Part shown: positions 1 through 27,500 of the stretch, piece after piece
How the letters are laid out: every line of letters starts with the position of its first letter
Numbering within the stretch: position 1 is the stretch's first letter
Assembly: GCF_020740795.1 (NCBI RefSeq)
Contig: NC_067286.1
Coordinates: forward strand, 3,467,990 to 3,531,989
DNA length: 64,000 nt
DNA from: Apus apus
Taxonomy: Eukaryota; Chordata; Aves; Apodiformes; Apodidae
Direction: 5' to 3'
The notes under the pieces: model-generated
Database searches by the model: none
Seen by the model: the letters and a program-made list of their open reading frames with translations, nothing else
What the model was told of the DNA's origin: nothing
Program-made: the position numbers and the translations under genes

Positions 1-432
1 TGCTGTTAGCAGCAGAAGACCATTCATTTATGATCAGCAAATGGGTTGGCAATTATGGCACAGTACAAGCTAATGGCAAAGAAGAGAGATAATCCAACCC
101 CTTCTTACTCTAATGAATCTTCTTATTAAACACACTGAGCCCTCCTCTATTTTGTCTGGCCAAGTCACTTAAAGATGCTGACAGAACAAACCACCATGCA
201 ATTTGAGTATTTAACACCACCTGGCAAACTCAAACTAATGCAAAATCCCCCCAAAGCAACTTCATTTCTGACAATCCATGAACAACTTAAAACTCAATGA
301 CACTTCACCACACCTCACGTTCAACAAGCGGTGGAGTTTGTTTGTATGCTTTATAGCAGGAAACAATCACCTACTTTTGTGCAAGACCACACTCAATCTA
401 TGACATTTTATAAATGATTGTCAGATACATAC

Positions 433-15221
<14,789 letters not shown>

Positions 15222-15285
15222 CGGAGCCACCACCGCGCTCCCTCCTTCCCTCCCTCCTTCTCTCCCGCTGCGGCGCCGCCGGGAC

Positions 15286-15374
15286 GGGACCGGGAGGGGC
15301 GTGGGGACCGGGGAGGGGCGTGGGGACCGGGGAGGGGCGTGGGGACCGGGGAGGGGCGTGGGGACCGGGGGGCC
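15286..15374 (+). repeat. 20-bp G-rich minisatellite, about 4 copies, in TPCN2 promoter
   Basis: Exact tandem copies of a 20-bp unit (ggggaccggggaggggcgtg and shifts of it) beginning about 65 bp upstream of the TPCN2 start codon. Each unit carries three runs of four G, so the G-rich strand meets the simple pattern for G-quadruplex formation several times over. The G-rich strand is the non-template-sense (+) strand relative to the minus-strand gene. The near-perfect identity of the copies suggests recent expansion. Confidence 0.9.
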
Positions 15375-15462
15375 CGCCCGCTGCACATGACCCGCGGCCG
15401 GGGGAGGGCGGGAGCGGGGCGGGATCGTTCCGCCGCTCCGCCCGCCGCCGGGCGGGGTTGCC

Positions 15463-15723
15463 GTGCTGCCCTCCGACGGGCTCTGCCCTCCGACGGGCTC
15501 TCCCATCCGGAACCGGCTGCCCTCCGGAACCGGGTACCCTCCGACGGGCTCTGCCCTCTGACGGGCTCTCCCATCCGGAACCGGCTGCCCTCCGACGGGC
15601 TCTGCCCTCCGACGGGCTCTCCTATCCGGAACCGGGTGCCCTCCGACGGGCTCTCCCATCCGGAACCGGCTGCCCTCCGACGGGCTCTGCCCTCCGACGG
15701 GCTCTGCCCTCCGGAACCGGCCG
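15463..15723 (+). repeat. 17-bp GC-rich minisatellite, about 15 copies of alternating variants
   Basis: Tandem array built from two interleaved variants of about 17 bp: ctgccctccgacgggct and ctcccatccggaaccgg. The order of the variants itself repeats (roughly D-D-E, D-D-E), giving a higher-order period near 51 bp. The array lies 240-500 bp upstream of the TPCN2 start. The E variant carries CCGGAACCGG, which contains an ETS-like GGAA core between two CpG-containing CCGG sites. Confidence 0.9.
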
Positions 15724-15830
15724 CCTTCCCCCCTTCAGGACCGAGCGTTCGGGGGCGGTCTCTGGCGAGGAAGCCGTTCTGCGAGGAAGGCTGTGGTGAA
15801 AAAGCGTTTAGTTCTTCACCCGAAGTTGAC

Positions 15831-18120
15831 GGGAGCAGATCCCAGGCGTCCTTCACGCTTTCCCCATGAGGAAGTGCAGATTTTTTTATATTTTTTTTTT
15901 TTTACCTCGCTGTGAACCCGGTTATCGCCCCCTGCCTCAGGGGGAGCTGCGGAACAGCGGCCGAGGGGGGCTGGGTTGGGGATTGATTGAGGAAATAAGA
16001 GCGAGGTTTTACATTATTGTGCCTTGCTTGTACTTGCATCCTCCACTAACCGTCTCCAGCCCTAGCAGAAGGTGTTTATTTTGTACTTAGTCACCTAGGC
16101 AGCCCAGAAGCGGCTAGGAAATTAGCTTGTGCTACTTTGACTGTGAAAAGATGCTCCTCTCCCGCTCCTCTCCCCCTTTCCTCACGGTCCCCTTCCTACA
16201 CACCCTCACCCTTCTGTTTTGTCAAACTGCAGTTCTCTAATTAGCAACGGGGCTTCACCACTTATGGGTCAAAAAAAATCACAGTTTTACCCTGACTTCT
16301 CAATACGTCAGGGTAATATCCTGCCCTTTTGGGGAGCTTAAGATAATAAGGAAAATTCCATGGCATTACCTCTATCCCCACAGTCATCACTAGTGAGAAA
16401 GTGAACAGCAGCAGCTATGCATTCATTTCTCATCCTCAGGAGACAGCAAAGCACTCACAAAATGAGTTATTGTTAGTAACAGCTGAACTACAGACAGCAA
16501 ATGGAACAGGTACAGTGAAAATCTAAGGATAGTAAAAGGAAAGTAGGGGTGCCCTGGTGCAATCTGTATTCAGCACTAGCAGGAAATAAATAAAATGCAA
16601 TTTGCACACATGCTGAAAGAGCCATCCCTAAGAAACTTAAGTGTCCTTTTCCCAAGTGTTTGGATTAACAGGGAGCACATGTAAACATGGTATTATTTTT
16701 GCTATTATTTTTTATTTTAATGAAAACAAATGTTTCCTTCTTTCCTCTCCTGTGATTGTCAGGAAACAGAATCAGTAACTTCAGGAAGAAAAAAAATAAA
16801 TAAGAAGCCTTCAAATGTACAGTGGATTCCTGAACTTGGTTTAAAATTCATCCTCTCACTCTGATTGCTACAGGGAGTAGAAGTGCCCAACAACAGTAAA
16901 GGAAGGAGAATCTCAGCTGGGGATTTCTGTCAGACTAACATAAACATCCTTAAGTACGAGCAACATCCACTAAGGTAAGATAGCCATGTATTGAAACAAA
17001 TACCATATAATAAACCCACCAAGAACAATGCAGCATCTTTAACTCTGAATGAATCGATTCTGTCTTTCTGGATCATGGAAAACAGAAGTGGAGAACATGC
17101 CCCTTAGCAGACATTTTCCATTAGCAAAATGCACAGCCATTTAAACCAAAGTCTCTCTTGGTCTGAGCTCCCCTGCTGTCACTGCTACAACATTGTTTGC
17201 CCAGAACCTCAGAAATGCATTACTGGTTTCCCCTATTAAAAACTTGCCTTTCAAATAATTTTTTTTTAAAGCAATGGAAATGGCCAAACATTAAATGAAC
17301 AAGCAGAAAAGGGATTAAAGTCAAGGAACAAGCCTATCCTTGCACCTTTTTTATTGTCCAGAGCACTGGACATATTTAAAATACCAGTGAAATCACAAAG
17401 TTAAAATAACTTTTTGCAAACAGTAGGTGGAAGGTGGCTAATGCACCAATTATGCTCACAGGAGGCTGACTTTATACTTCAATCTGCAATATTCAATCTA
17501 TTTCCAGATGTTTTACACCCAGCAAGCTTGATTCCAACAGTAAAAGGATTATGTGGGCACATCCAACCACCCACTCATGGCATGGTCAGTGGTAACAGAT
17601 CACACAGCTCCTAGACAGGCAGCACCAGAGCATATAGGAATTATATCAGTGGCATGGATACCAAACCTGTGTCCCTTCTATTCAAAATACCATGCCCCAG
17701 AAGACATTTCTTATTTCAGGTAGACCGAGTTACCCTTACATACCAAATATGCCAGGAGGTGAAAGACACCATGCCAACTTTATTCAAAAATCATTAAAAT
17801 ACAGCTGAGGGTCTTGGAGAGCAATAACCATTAAACAATCCTTGAACATCCTGATGAAGGGGGTATTTCTCCTCTCTGAAAAAATGGAGTCAGAGATGTT
17901 AAAGTTAATTGTCTCAGGTTACACAGCAAGTAGATGCAAAACAAGAAGCTGGACACTTAATTTGGATCCTACTAACAAGGAGATTACCCATCTGCTTCCA
18001 GTTAAACATGCTTCCAATACCTTGCTGAATTAGACTTTATATGGCTATCAAAACACTGGATCAGTCTACGTAGCCAATGCTAGATAAATAAAAAACATGT
18101 AAAATAGGAACAGACTCAAT
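15831..18120. other. Intergenic spacer between TPCN2 5' end and NADSYN1 3' end
   Basis: About 2.3 kb of mixed, mostly AT-rich DNA with a T-rich run near 15889-15903. No splice-supported coding segment, recognisable repeat family or RNA gene was seen. Both neighbouring genes are read on the minus strand, so this is the NADSYN1-downstream, TPCN2-upstream spacer. Confidence 0.6.
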
Positions 18121-18140
18121 TAGCATTATAAAAGAACAAG

Positions 18141-18146
18141 TTTATT
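18141..18146 (-). terminator. Candidate distal poly(A) signal of NADSYN1
   Basis: AATAAA on the minus strand (tttatt on plus), about 415 bp past the NADSYN1 stop codon at 18561. A second signal at 18295-18300 would give a shorter 3' UTR of about 260 bp. Which one is used cannot be told from sequence. Confidence 0.5.
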
Positions 18147-18294
18147 GCAAAGTAAAATGAGTTTTTCCCTTTAACTGCACATGCCAGAACTGCTAAAATT
18201 TTATACTTTCATCTGGATGTTGCTCAAAAAAATCTCCAAATTATTAGAACCAAACTTAATATTTGTATGTGTATACACTTTCACAAAACCTGCA

Positions 18295-18300
18295 TTTATT
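18295..18300 (-). terminator. Candidate proximal poly(A) signal of NADSYN1
   Basis: AATAAA on the minus strand, about 260 bp past the NADSYN1 stop codon. It could serve as an alternative to the signal at 18141-18146. Confidence 0.45.
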
Positions 18301-18560
18301 TGTGACTGATTTTCAATTAATGACAATTAACTCAAGTAGTTGAAGAAAATCTTTAATAAATTATTCCTTAGCCAAACTATGGTTTAAGTATATTGGGAAC
18401 AAAACAGGGAGTCAATTGTGGAAAAAAAAGGACTTGATTAAAAGTTACAGTGGTCATCTCAACAATTTTTTGGCTCATCTATTCTCATCATCGCAGTATA
18501 ATCCAGTTTTTGAACATTCTGCTCAGTAAATTCATCACCACAGTTAAACAAGACAGCAGA

Positions 18561-21500
18561 TCAGTCCACGTCTTCAACTAGAGAAATCCCTTCCTTTTCT
18601 TCTAGCTTGGATACCTGCAAGTTAAAAGGAAACTGAGTCAATAGTAAACACAAGTTTGCATTTCATGTCTCCTGTCTTTTCAGACTTCCACCACAAAACA
18701 GTGCAGAGCTCAGATTTATCAGGAACTGACAGTGGGATACAGGGGACAACTGAGCTGAACAGGCTGTTAGTTGTAGTCAAGAGCAAAGGTCAAACTCTCT
18801 CCTTACCCACGCCCTAAATCTCCCCCTGACTACATGCTCCCATCACTTCCTAGTTTTCTGTCAGTTTGGTGACTTCATTTGGCTGACTAAGGAGTGTGAC
18901 AAGCACCAAAGCCACCTCAGAAGCCAGGAGAGACAGGAAGGTAGGCAAGACTACTCCTTCCAGTGACAGCTGTCAGGTCAGATCACATCAGGCCATAACC
19001 TGTAACACTGCCCATAAAAGAGAGCCTAGAGTAATTTAAACAAACACAGGGAATGTTTTCCATGCACACAACACATAATTTTATAAAACTGTTCACTGTT
19101 CTTAAAACAGAATAAAAGTTTATGCTAAGCTAGGCTGTTAACACCAACAATAAAATAGTTTCAGAAAGGATTCTACAAATCCATGGAGGACAGACCAAGA
19201 GCACAAACTAAACACAATGTTCTGCACGTTCTCTCCTAACTGGAAAATTCTGTTTTACATTCCTTAAATCTATAAGGATATATAGGGAGGGTTCTACTAC
19301 AAAATCCCTATACTTATGTTCTTCCTACAGCATCTGCTACTGGCCATGAAAGAGACAGACAAAGATACTCTGATAAAATTTTTGGTTTGACGAAATGCAG
19401 CTGATCTTATAGCATGACCAACAAGCACTGGAAAAAGCAGAAGGCAGACTGCAAATACCTCATCTGGACACCAGCAGGTGTGCCAGCTTTCTTGGGAGCT
19501 ATGCCACAGTTCCTTCTAAATTATGCCAGCTATTAAAACTCCAATAAGCATTTTGGCACCTATAAACTGTTAAAGTGCATGCTCTGAGAACACATCCTGT
19601 GCCTCAGATGTAACTCAAAGGCAGAAGCCACAGACAGTGCTACCAGAGTTCCTAAGGCTGCTCTAAACCACTAGAAACTTAATCACCCAGTTGAAACCCT
19701 CAGCTAAGTAGAGCTGAACAACAGTAAGACTCCAAGGGCAAACCTGGCAATTCCCAGCAACTACTATGATCTCAGTCTCCTTTTACTCCTGTTTCTTCTG
19801 CAGCAAACACAGAAGGAATTCTGTACTTCCAAGAATGGGTAACTAAGTTGCCTTGACAAGACTACAAACATCCAACATAGAAAAGCACTTTCCACAGATC
19901 CAACAGATTTCACTATCATTAGCATTCCTAAACTCTACTTTTTTAACCATTTCCCTTCACAAATGAGCTCAAGCTGTAACATGACTCTTTTCCAGGAAAA
20001 CCTGGCATTACCTAACTAAAGGTGTTTTTTGTGTCATTTAGAGTTTATGCCTTATTTTCACAGTCCTGTTACAACGACAGAGAAACCTCAAGTGCAGATT
20101 AAGTCCCAGGAGTGTAATTACCAGTGGAGACATTGTCCTAGAGAACAACTCTCTTCAGAATTACAGTTGTTCTGAATATGCACAGTAAGTGGAAACTCTT
20201 CCAGGATTCCCTTTCTTGAATAGGGCAGATTTGACTTTTATTATTGCAAGTCATTATTTTCCAGTCTTGCAAAACGCTGTCCATAATAATGAGTTATCAG
20301 TTCAAGTTACAACTGAACTTGATCAGTGCAGGTTACTGTTGCCTAAATAACAGATTCTTCCCCAAACTTGACTCCCAGTTTTCAGGAATGAGTTGCAATG
20401 GCTCGTAGCCTTGCACAGCACAACTGCTATTACATACAAGTCTAGTTAAAGAGTGTAACAATATCCTGGATCATTAAAAGATCTTAATCACATTTACTGT
20501 AAGTATAAAATAATTACATTTTGGTCCAGACCCTACATAAATATTTTACCCAGCTCCCACTGAGGCCAAAATAACTTTTGTCCTGGACTGCAGTGGGGAA
20601 AAAAGTCAAAAATGATGCAAAAAAAACCCCAAAAAAGCAACACACCACACAGACCTACAAAAAAGCACTGCACGTGGTAGCTTTTATCCTAAGTTTCAAG
20701 GTAATAAAACACTATTACAGCATGTCTGGCATTTCACAGACGAGGGAATTAATATTTTACTGCATATATAAACATATTCTTAAAAGCAACTGAGGTGTAA
20801 AATCTCTGGCAGAAAAAAACATCAAGGCACTAAAATTTTTCAGCCCAGCACTTTTGCCATAAAAAAGTGCATTAAAATAACATTGAAGGTGTGAATAAAA
20901 ACTACAAAAAGTTAAGCAAGGTTCTGAGAGTTGCCTGAGCCCCTCCACACCTCAGAGTGCTCACACTAAGCACAGCACCATTCCTGCCTCTGGATTTGAG
21001 CAATGTTATCTGTGAGTCAACTGACCTGAGGTTCAAAAACAGGTATTGCTGGAGAAGAAGGTGAGAGAAGCATTCACCATTAATTGCTGCCTCTTACTGG
21101 CTTTTCCCCCACTGATGCAGGCCAAGTCCTAATCCCACAATTACACAGATCCCTTCAGACAGGTCCTGAACTGAAACAAAAACACTTAAGCTTCTTCTCC
21201 ATATTAGCACAAGACTTCAAGAGTATGGGCACACCTACTAGTTTCTGGCCTCAGTACATCTATTCCCTTTTTCTTCTTCTTGCTTCCCCACCAATACCAC
21301 AAGCTATATTTAACAATGAAAAAAAACCCAAAAGAACAGCCTACGCTGAAACCAGAGAATTCTCAGCCTCACAGTTATGCCAAAACAACAATCTGGGTTA
21401 TTTCTGTTTTAAACTACCATCCTAAATGCTCTTTTTGTTTTTTGCTGGATATTCACTGGGACTGGGCTTGTCCCATTGCAAGGGCTTTAAATATAAAACC

Positions 21501-24500
21501 ACACAAGAAGTAAAGGGAATTTACCTGTTTATCTATACACCTAAATTGCCAGGACCATGTGGTGTTATAAAGGAAAGGCCTCAGGTCAAATCGGTTGTCA
21601 TCTGGACTGTAGTTTTCAGCATGGTAGGAAGGAGTGAGGGTGGTCATTTTGTGTCTGTTAATGGAATACATCCTGAAGAAATGCTTAACCTTTGATGCCA
21701 CCTGGTGTACAAAAAAAATACAGCTTTTAATCAAATAACAGTTCTTAGTATTTCAAAAATGTAGGTGAGAATGTGTTCCAGCTTTACACATCCATTTTCT
21801 TCCATTAACAATCACATCAATTATCTACCACAATCTGAACTTCTTCCTTTATGTACAAGAAAGGAAGAATTGTATAGCAGCAAAGCAGACAGCTCTTCAG
21901 TGTAGACAGACTTTCAAAGTAGGAGTCAAAGGCTTCTAGGTGTATTTCAGGGAAGAACTTTCCCCTGAAGGTACACTGCTGAAGTAACTGTTTTCAAATT
22001 ACCCGATGACTTTCAAACAATTTGCAACAGAGTCAAGAAGCTCCATTAATTTAAGAGATGCACACCAGTTTTTCCAGCATATTCTGCTACAGCCATAAAA
22101 TAATCTCTAAACACAGAGTAATTAAACTATCCCTTTTAATTTTAAGGAACTCTACTCAACTTTTCTCCAAACACCGTCTATTTTGGTAAAGACATTGAAT
22201 GACTATTTTTTATTCTGTGTTACCTCTCTTGGAGTAAAAACTTCCTTCCACATATTAATCAGCTTACAGAACATGCTGTAAGGTCCAGCCTTTGCAATTT
22301 TTCTTAATTTGCCATAGACTGAGAGCTCTGCATACGTCATCCCCATGTCTGCCTGAAATCAAGACACACAGAAAGTCATTGAAAATCTCAACTATGGAAA
22401 TTCTAATGAATAGTTTTATGGTGCAATTACAAAGAAACACCAAAATGAAATTGCCAGTTATCAAAGAGACAGAGTAATACTATGAGCAGAATTGAAAAAA
22501 AAAAAACCATACCTGGAATCTCTGCAAAATGGGAGACTGGAAATCCTTCCATGAATATATTTGATTTGGCCAGTGAAAACTTAATAGCTTAAACGTAAAA
22601 CTTAATTGCTCAAATGTAAAACTTAATTGCTCAGATGTAGTATATATGATTAAGGCAAAGCCAAATGAAGTAAATGAGCAACACTTTGCTTTATCATAGT
22701 TTTACAATGTCCTACAGCTAAATATCCAACAGCGCCTAGAGGTAGTGGTTAGGGTTACCAGTCCTCTTGTATTCAAGTGGATAGCAAAGAGAAGGGGAGG
22801 GAGAAGAGGAAGGGCTTGGCCATCAGACATTTTAATAGCAGTAAGACCCTGATTGACTCTCTTTTGATACTAAGAAACTTGAAACAAACTGAATTTCAGA
22901 GCACCCGTCCTTCTAAGTGCCCAAAATATATATATAATTATTTTTTTAAAGTTAATTTGCTGTTTTGGAAACTGTTGTCAGCATAGATAAGGCTGGTGTG
23001 GGAAAGCCACTGGCAAGGCATTGGTATAAGATTGTTTACAATATGCTTGTCAATAAGCATGGATACATACAAGACAGACAATAGTTATTGGACAAAAAAC
23101 AAATTTTGGGATAAGGTTTAGGGGTCCCAGAGCATTCTGAAATCACTGCCCACTACCTCATCAGTTTGAGCCACTTGTCCATCCACCAGGGGCTCTAACT
23201 CTGCAGTGGGGGGAGCAGACATGATACTGTAAGGAAAAAGTAAAAAGAAAAACATTAAGACTCCTCAGTCTTGTGAGTACTGTTAACAGTCTGGTTTGTT
23301 AAAAGTCAGATGTTTCATTCAAAACTTTTTCAGGGCATAAACTGCTCAGTGACTAGATAACGCTGAAGAAGCGGTACTTGCAAGCGGTTCCAGGTTTAAA
23401 AAGCAGCGGTGTAAACCAAAAAAATAAAGCATCTGATTCAAACAGTTCCTTCAGTGGAATTAACACCACAAATGCTTGCACACAGTAACTCTTACGACTG
23501 GGGGCATTTTCAGCACCCAGCCACCAGTTACACTGTGAAGGGTTTAACACAACCACTGAAAACCAGGGATGTGCACAAGACTTATCTTTACTAGCATCTG
23601 CAATATTTACTGCAGCTTAGCTCTGTTACTAGAGAAAACCAAATCATAAAGCCCACAATACACTGCATGCAAATACAGTCACCAAAATCCACCACTTCAC
23701 TACTCACCTCCTGAGGGCCGTGAGCTGAAAATTTTCAATGCAATATTGTATGAAGTTCTTTAGATCAGTTTTGCTGATTCCACCAATGGGGTTGATATCA
23801 GCACTTGAGCAATCATACTTTGTCAGGTAGCCTCGGAGACTGAGCAAGAGAGGAAATTTTATGTAGTAAAGGATAATATGTAATAGGTTTGTGCTATATA
23901 GAAAATATGTTGTATAAAAACAGGGAGAAACAAACTGCGTATCATTAACGTATTTATACACAAGGGGCAAACAGGTGTTCAGCTGCAACAGGGTTATCCT
24001 AAAGCCACGAATTTGCCAGGAGGAAGATGATATTTTAAACAATTATAAAGCACTGCAAAACTGCCCATGCTAAGGTAACTCCTTTGCTGCAAAACTAACA
24101 AAATAATGTCCCAAGCAATTAAAAAAAATAAGCCCCACAACACCCATAGAACAAGCAAACACTCCTCTCCCCGTATTTGAGGTTCACAATGCCACAGTCT
24201 TACAGGGATTGCTTTAATCTTCAAATAGCCAGCTCTAACAACAGTTCTCAGATTTTTAAAACTATTTTTCTATTCTGTTTTTCAGCTCAAAGTTCCCAAC
24301 TTAATTCCTATTACAGCATTTGAAAATACAACAAATAACAGATTGGAAAGTTAACCTGGTAACTGCACAGGCAAGCTCTACTGAAATGGCAGTTTAATGG
24401 AAAACTGTGGCAATACTTTGGCTAAACTTTCAAAAAATACACAATTTTCCATTCAGCTCAATTCAACATTTACATCAATTTCACTACTGTCACTGTATTT

Positions 24501-27500
24501 TTAGCTTGTTACCTTTTCTGAGTAATAATCTACACTGGGATTTGCTAGAGTTGCAAAGAAATTCAGCAAACTCTCCCCAGTTCACCTGGTTTTAGATTTG
24601 AAACTGTCACTAACCTCTCATCCACATTGGCTGATCCTAGCACTAGAAGTCCTCCTGGCATCCCACGGGTCCATAGTGTCAGCTGAGCAAACAGGTAGGC
24701 AAGGACCATTCTTATTCTAGCCTGCAAAGCAAAATGAAAAATAAAATTAAAAATAAAACAAATTTACATAGCAGAATACTTTCTCCCCAGCCATTTTTAT
24801 TAATCAGTCCCCTAAACAAACCCATGAAGAACAAAATGCAAGAGGGGTAAATGTTCATCTGACGAGGATGGTCTTGTGGAGAAGATGCTGAATAGATGTA
24901 AATCCTACTGGACTAAGACCTGTCTATCAGATTATTTTGCTGCTCATCTTCCTGACCTGGCACCCTTCCATCAGGATGCTTTTCTAAGCACCAAACCTAT
25001 TGATGGGATACAGACATCTACTATTTCTTCCTCATCATCCTGTAACACTCACAAACGATAGTTATCTTGGTCTTCCCCTGAGTTATGTGGGACTGTGGAG
25101 TTCTGCTGCAGACAAGTATTTACTAGAAGCCCAGGAACCTTCAGAGACACACCAGAAGTTCAGGTTTTCACAGCAACACAGATGAAGGGCCCCCTCGCTA
25201 CTTTACCATTTTGTACTCTTTTTCAATAGAAATTGTCTGACCTGATTCAGCCTACATGAAACACACCTGCACGTTCTGGAGTGCCAGGTTTTCTCTGTTG
25301 GTCCCTCCATAGGCAGAAAAGCGGGGAGTTCGACCTGTCACCATGCTGAAAATTCCCACAACAGCTTTCACAGCCACATCGATGTTCAGATTGATGTGAT
25401 AGCTGAGAAGAATTCAAGCAGAAGGGACTCAGCTTGCACGGTCTGACTAGATAAAATAGCATTAAAGAAAAAAAACCCACCCGTAAATTGTTTTAAAGGC
25501 TGCTACTATCTCAGTATGAAGAGCAACACTTTCCAGAGTCTGTTTCCAAACTTCCATGTCCTTCACCAAATGCTTCTAAGTTTGCCTCACATTTACAAAC
25601 TTAGATAACACTGTCTATAACACTCCTCAACAGACCCATTATTCCTCTCCTATTTTTTCCTATTTTAGAGTTTAAAAGATTTATATGGAAGTCTTTGCCA
25701 GAACATGGTTTGTTGTTATTTTTTTTTCCCCAGCGCTTCTCAGTTTGTACCTGCCTATTTGCTCAGCCAGAAGTTTAGCCCTGTTGCAAGTGTCCTGGGA
25801 GGAGTTCTCACTAGCCATGTAGCAAGTGGTAAAGATGCGCTTGCAAAGTTCTTGAGGCTTCTCAGGGACATAGGTTTCATCATTCACAATCCTGCGTGCA
25901 TCAGCCAGCACATCTGCATCTGAGGACAAAGCAAAAGAAACGGAACAAGAGTGGAAATTATTGCACTCCTGCTATCCAGGACATGCAAGGATCTTGCATG
26001 GTCCTTGTACTCCAATCAAGCTTTACGCTGCCCCTCACAAATAAGATGACTCCACCATCTAAATCCCCAAACGTATTTTTATAGACCACATAAAAGAATA
26101 ACTGATTTTGGTCCTGATCTTGAACATAAAAATATTAAATCCTTTTATTCTATGCCTTAAAGAAACTTCACAGAACATACCATCAAATACATACAAAGGC
26201 ATAGCCCAACGCATATAGTTTACTTAAAGCCAGTTTAAGAGCTTCAACCATGTCTAACCATGTTTTGTAATGCTGAATGTAACAGGAGAAAATTCTCATA
26301 ATAACTGAAATCCCAAAACTACATCAGCCAACATTTTGAATTACAATCTAGACAGAAACCCATCTGAGTTCCACATCCAATTCTTAAACCCAAGAAGAAA
26401 ATTATTAAGCCAACACAAAGAACCTGAACCTGTATGCACATTTTTGCTGGAATTTCTGAAGACACACAAAGGATCCCATTAGAACAATCGGGCAAGAGTC
26501 TGCCATCAATTAGCTCTTGCCTCTACTGCACCCAGCTAATTTTAACTTGTCTGCAACCATCAGTAAAGCATGCCTAGCCAGACATGCACATCTACTCACT
26601 TCCATTCTTGACTGCCAGGCAAACCTGGTGACACATGGAGTACACTATGCAAGCTGTAGCAGAGCTGTCAATTCCACCACTAAGAGGTAGGAGAAATCCT
26701 GCCTTGAAAACAGAGCAAGAAACAAGTCCCAGCCAGTAAAATTGGAAAAATCTATATTGTACCATTAAGAAACATATTATTGAAAATGAATTACATGTGC
26801 ATTTTTCAAGTCTGCTTATATTCTGCTGGGGAAAAAAACAAACCAACCAGACCTAGCAAACCCTCTTAACTCTTATTAATTAGACACTCAAACAAGTAGT
26901 CAGTGTAAATCCTTTGGCTAGGAAACCTTCCAGTACATCTTTATCCTCTTGTAAGACAGTAGAGCTAATCAAAAGGATTAAATTTTTCATGTATATTTCA
27001 ATATTGAACTGAATTACTAGTTTGTGCCACTGCTTATTTTAAATATCTCCATTATGCCATTAAAATATTTTCCTTACAAATAAAAATGTTTCAAGGAAAA
27101 AGAAGTGCCCTTTATTAGGTAAGTTGGAGTGTTGCTTTCAAAGAAAGCATGATTCCTAAGGAAAAGGTCTGAACAGCACACTGAAGTCTCACTTTCCATA
27201 TGGATTTTAAGTCTAGACTTAAAATCAGTGAAAAACTGACACCCTGCACCTCGGACTAACATCACCTTGCACTAACAGCAGCACAGGACAGCAATCTGCA
27301 CTGTTGCTAAGGGACAGAAGATGTGAACACCAAGCCAAAGAACAAAACCAGTTGTTCTTACCTGTTTGCTGCGCCTTAAATAGTCCCAAAGCCAACATGC
27401 AGGGCCAAGGCTGAAATGACAGAATGTGCTTTTTACAAGAGGGTTATGGAAAAAGACCTAAGCAAGTCGACATACTTGCTGTACTCTTCCAATGAGATCC

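Noticed and set aside
1-432. Search for the next TPCN2 exon at the left edge
   Set aside because: No segment with acceptor, donor and TPC2-like translation was found; the next exon presumably lies outside the window.
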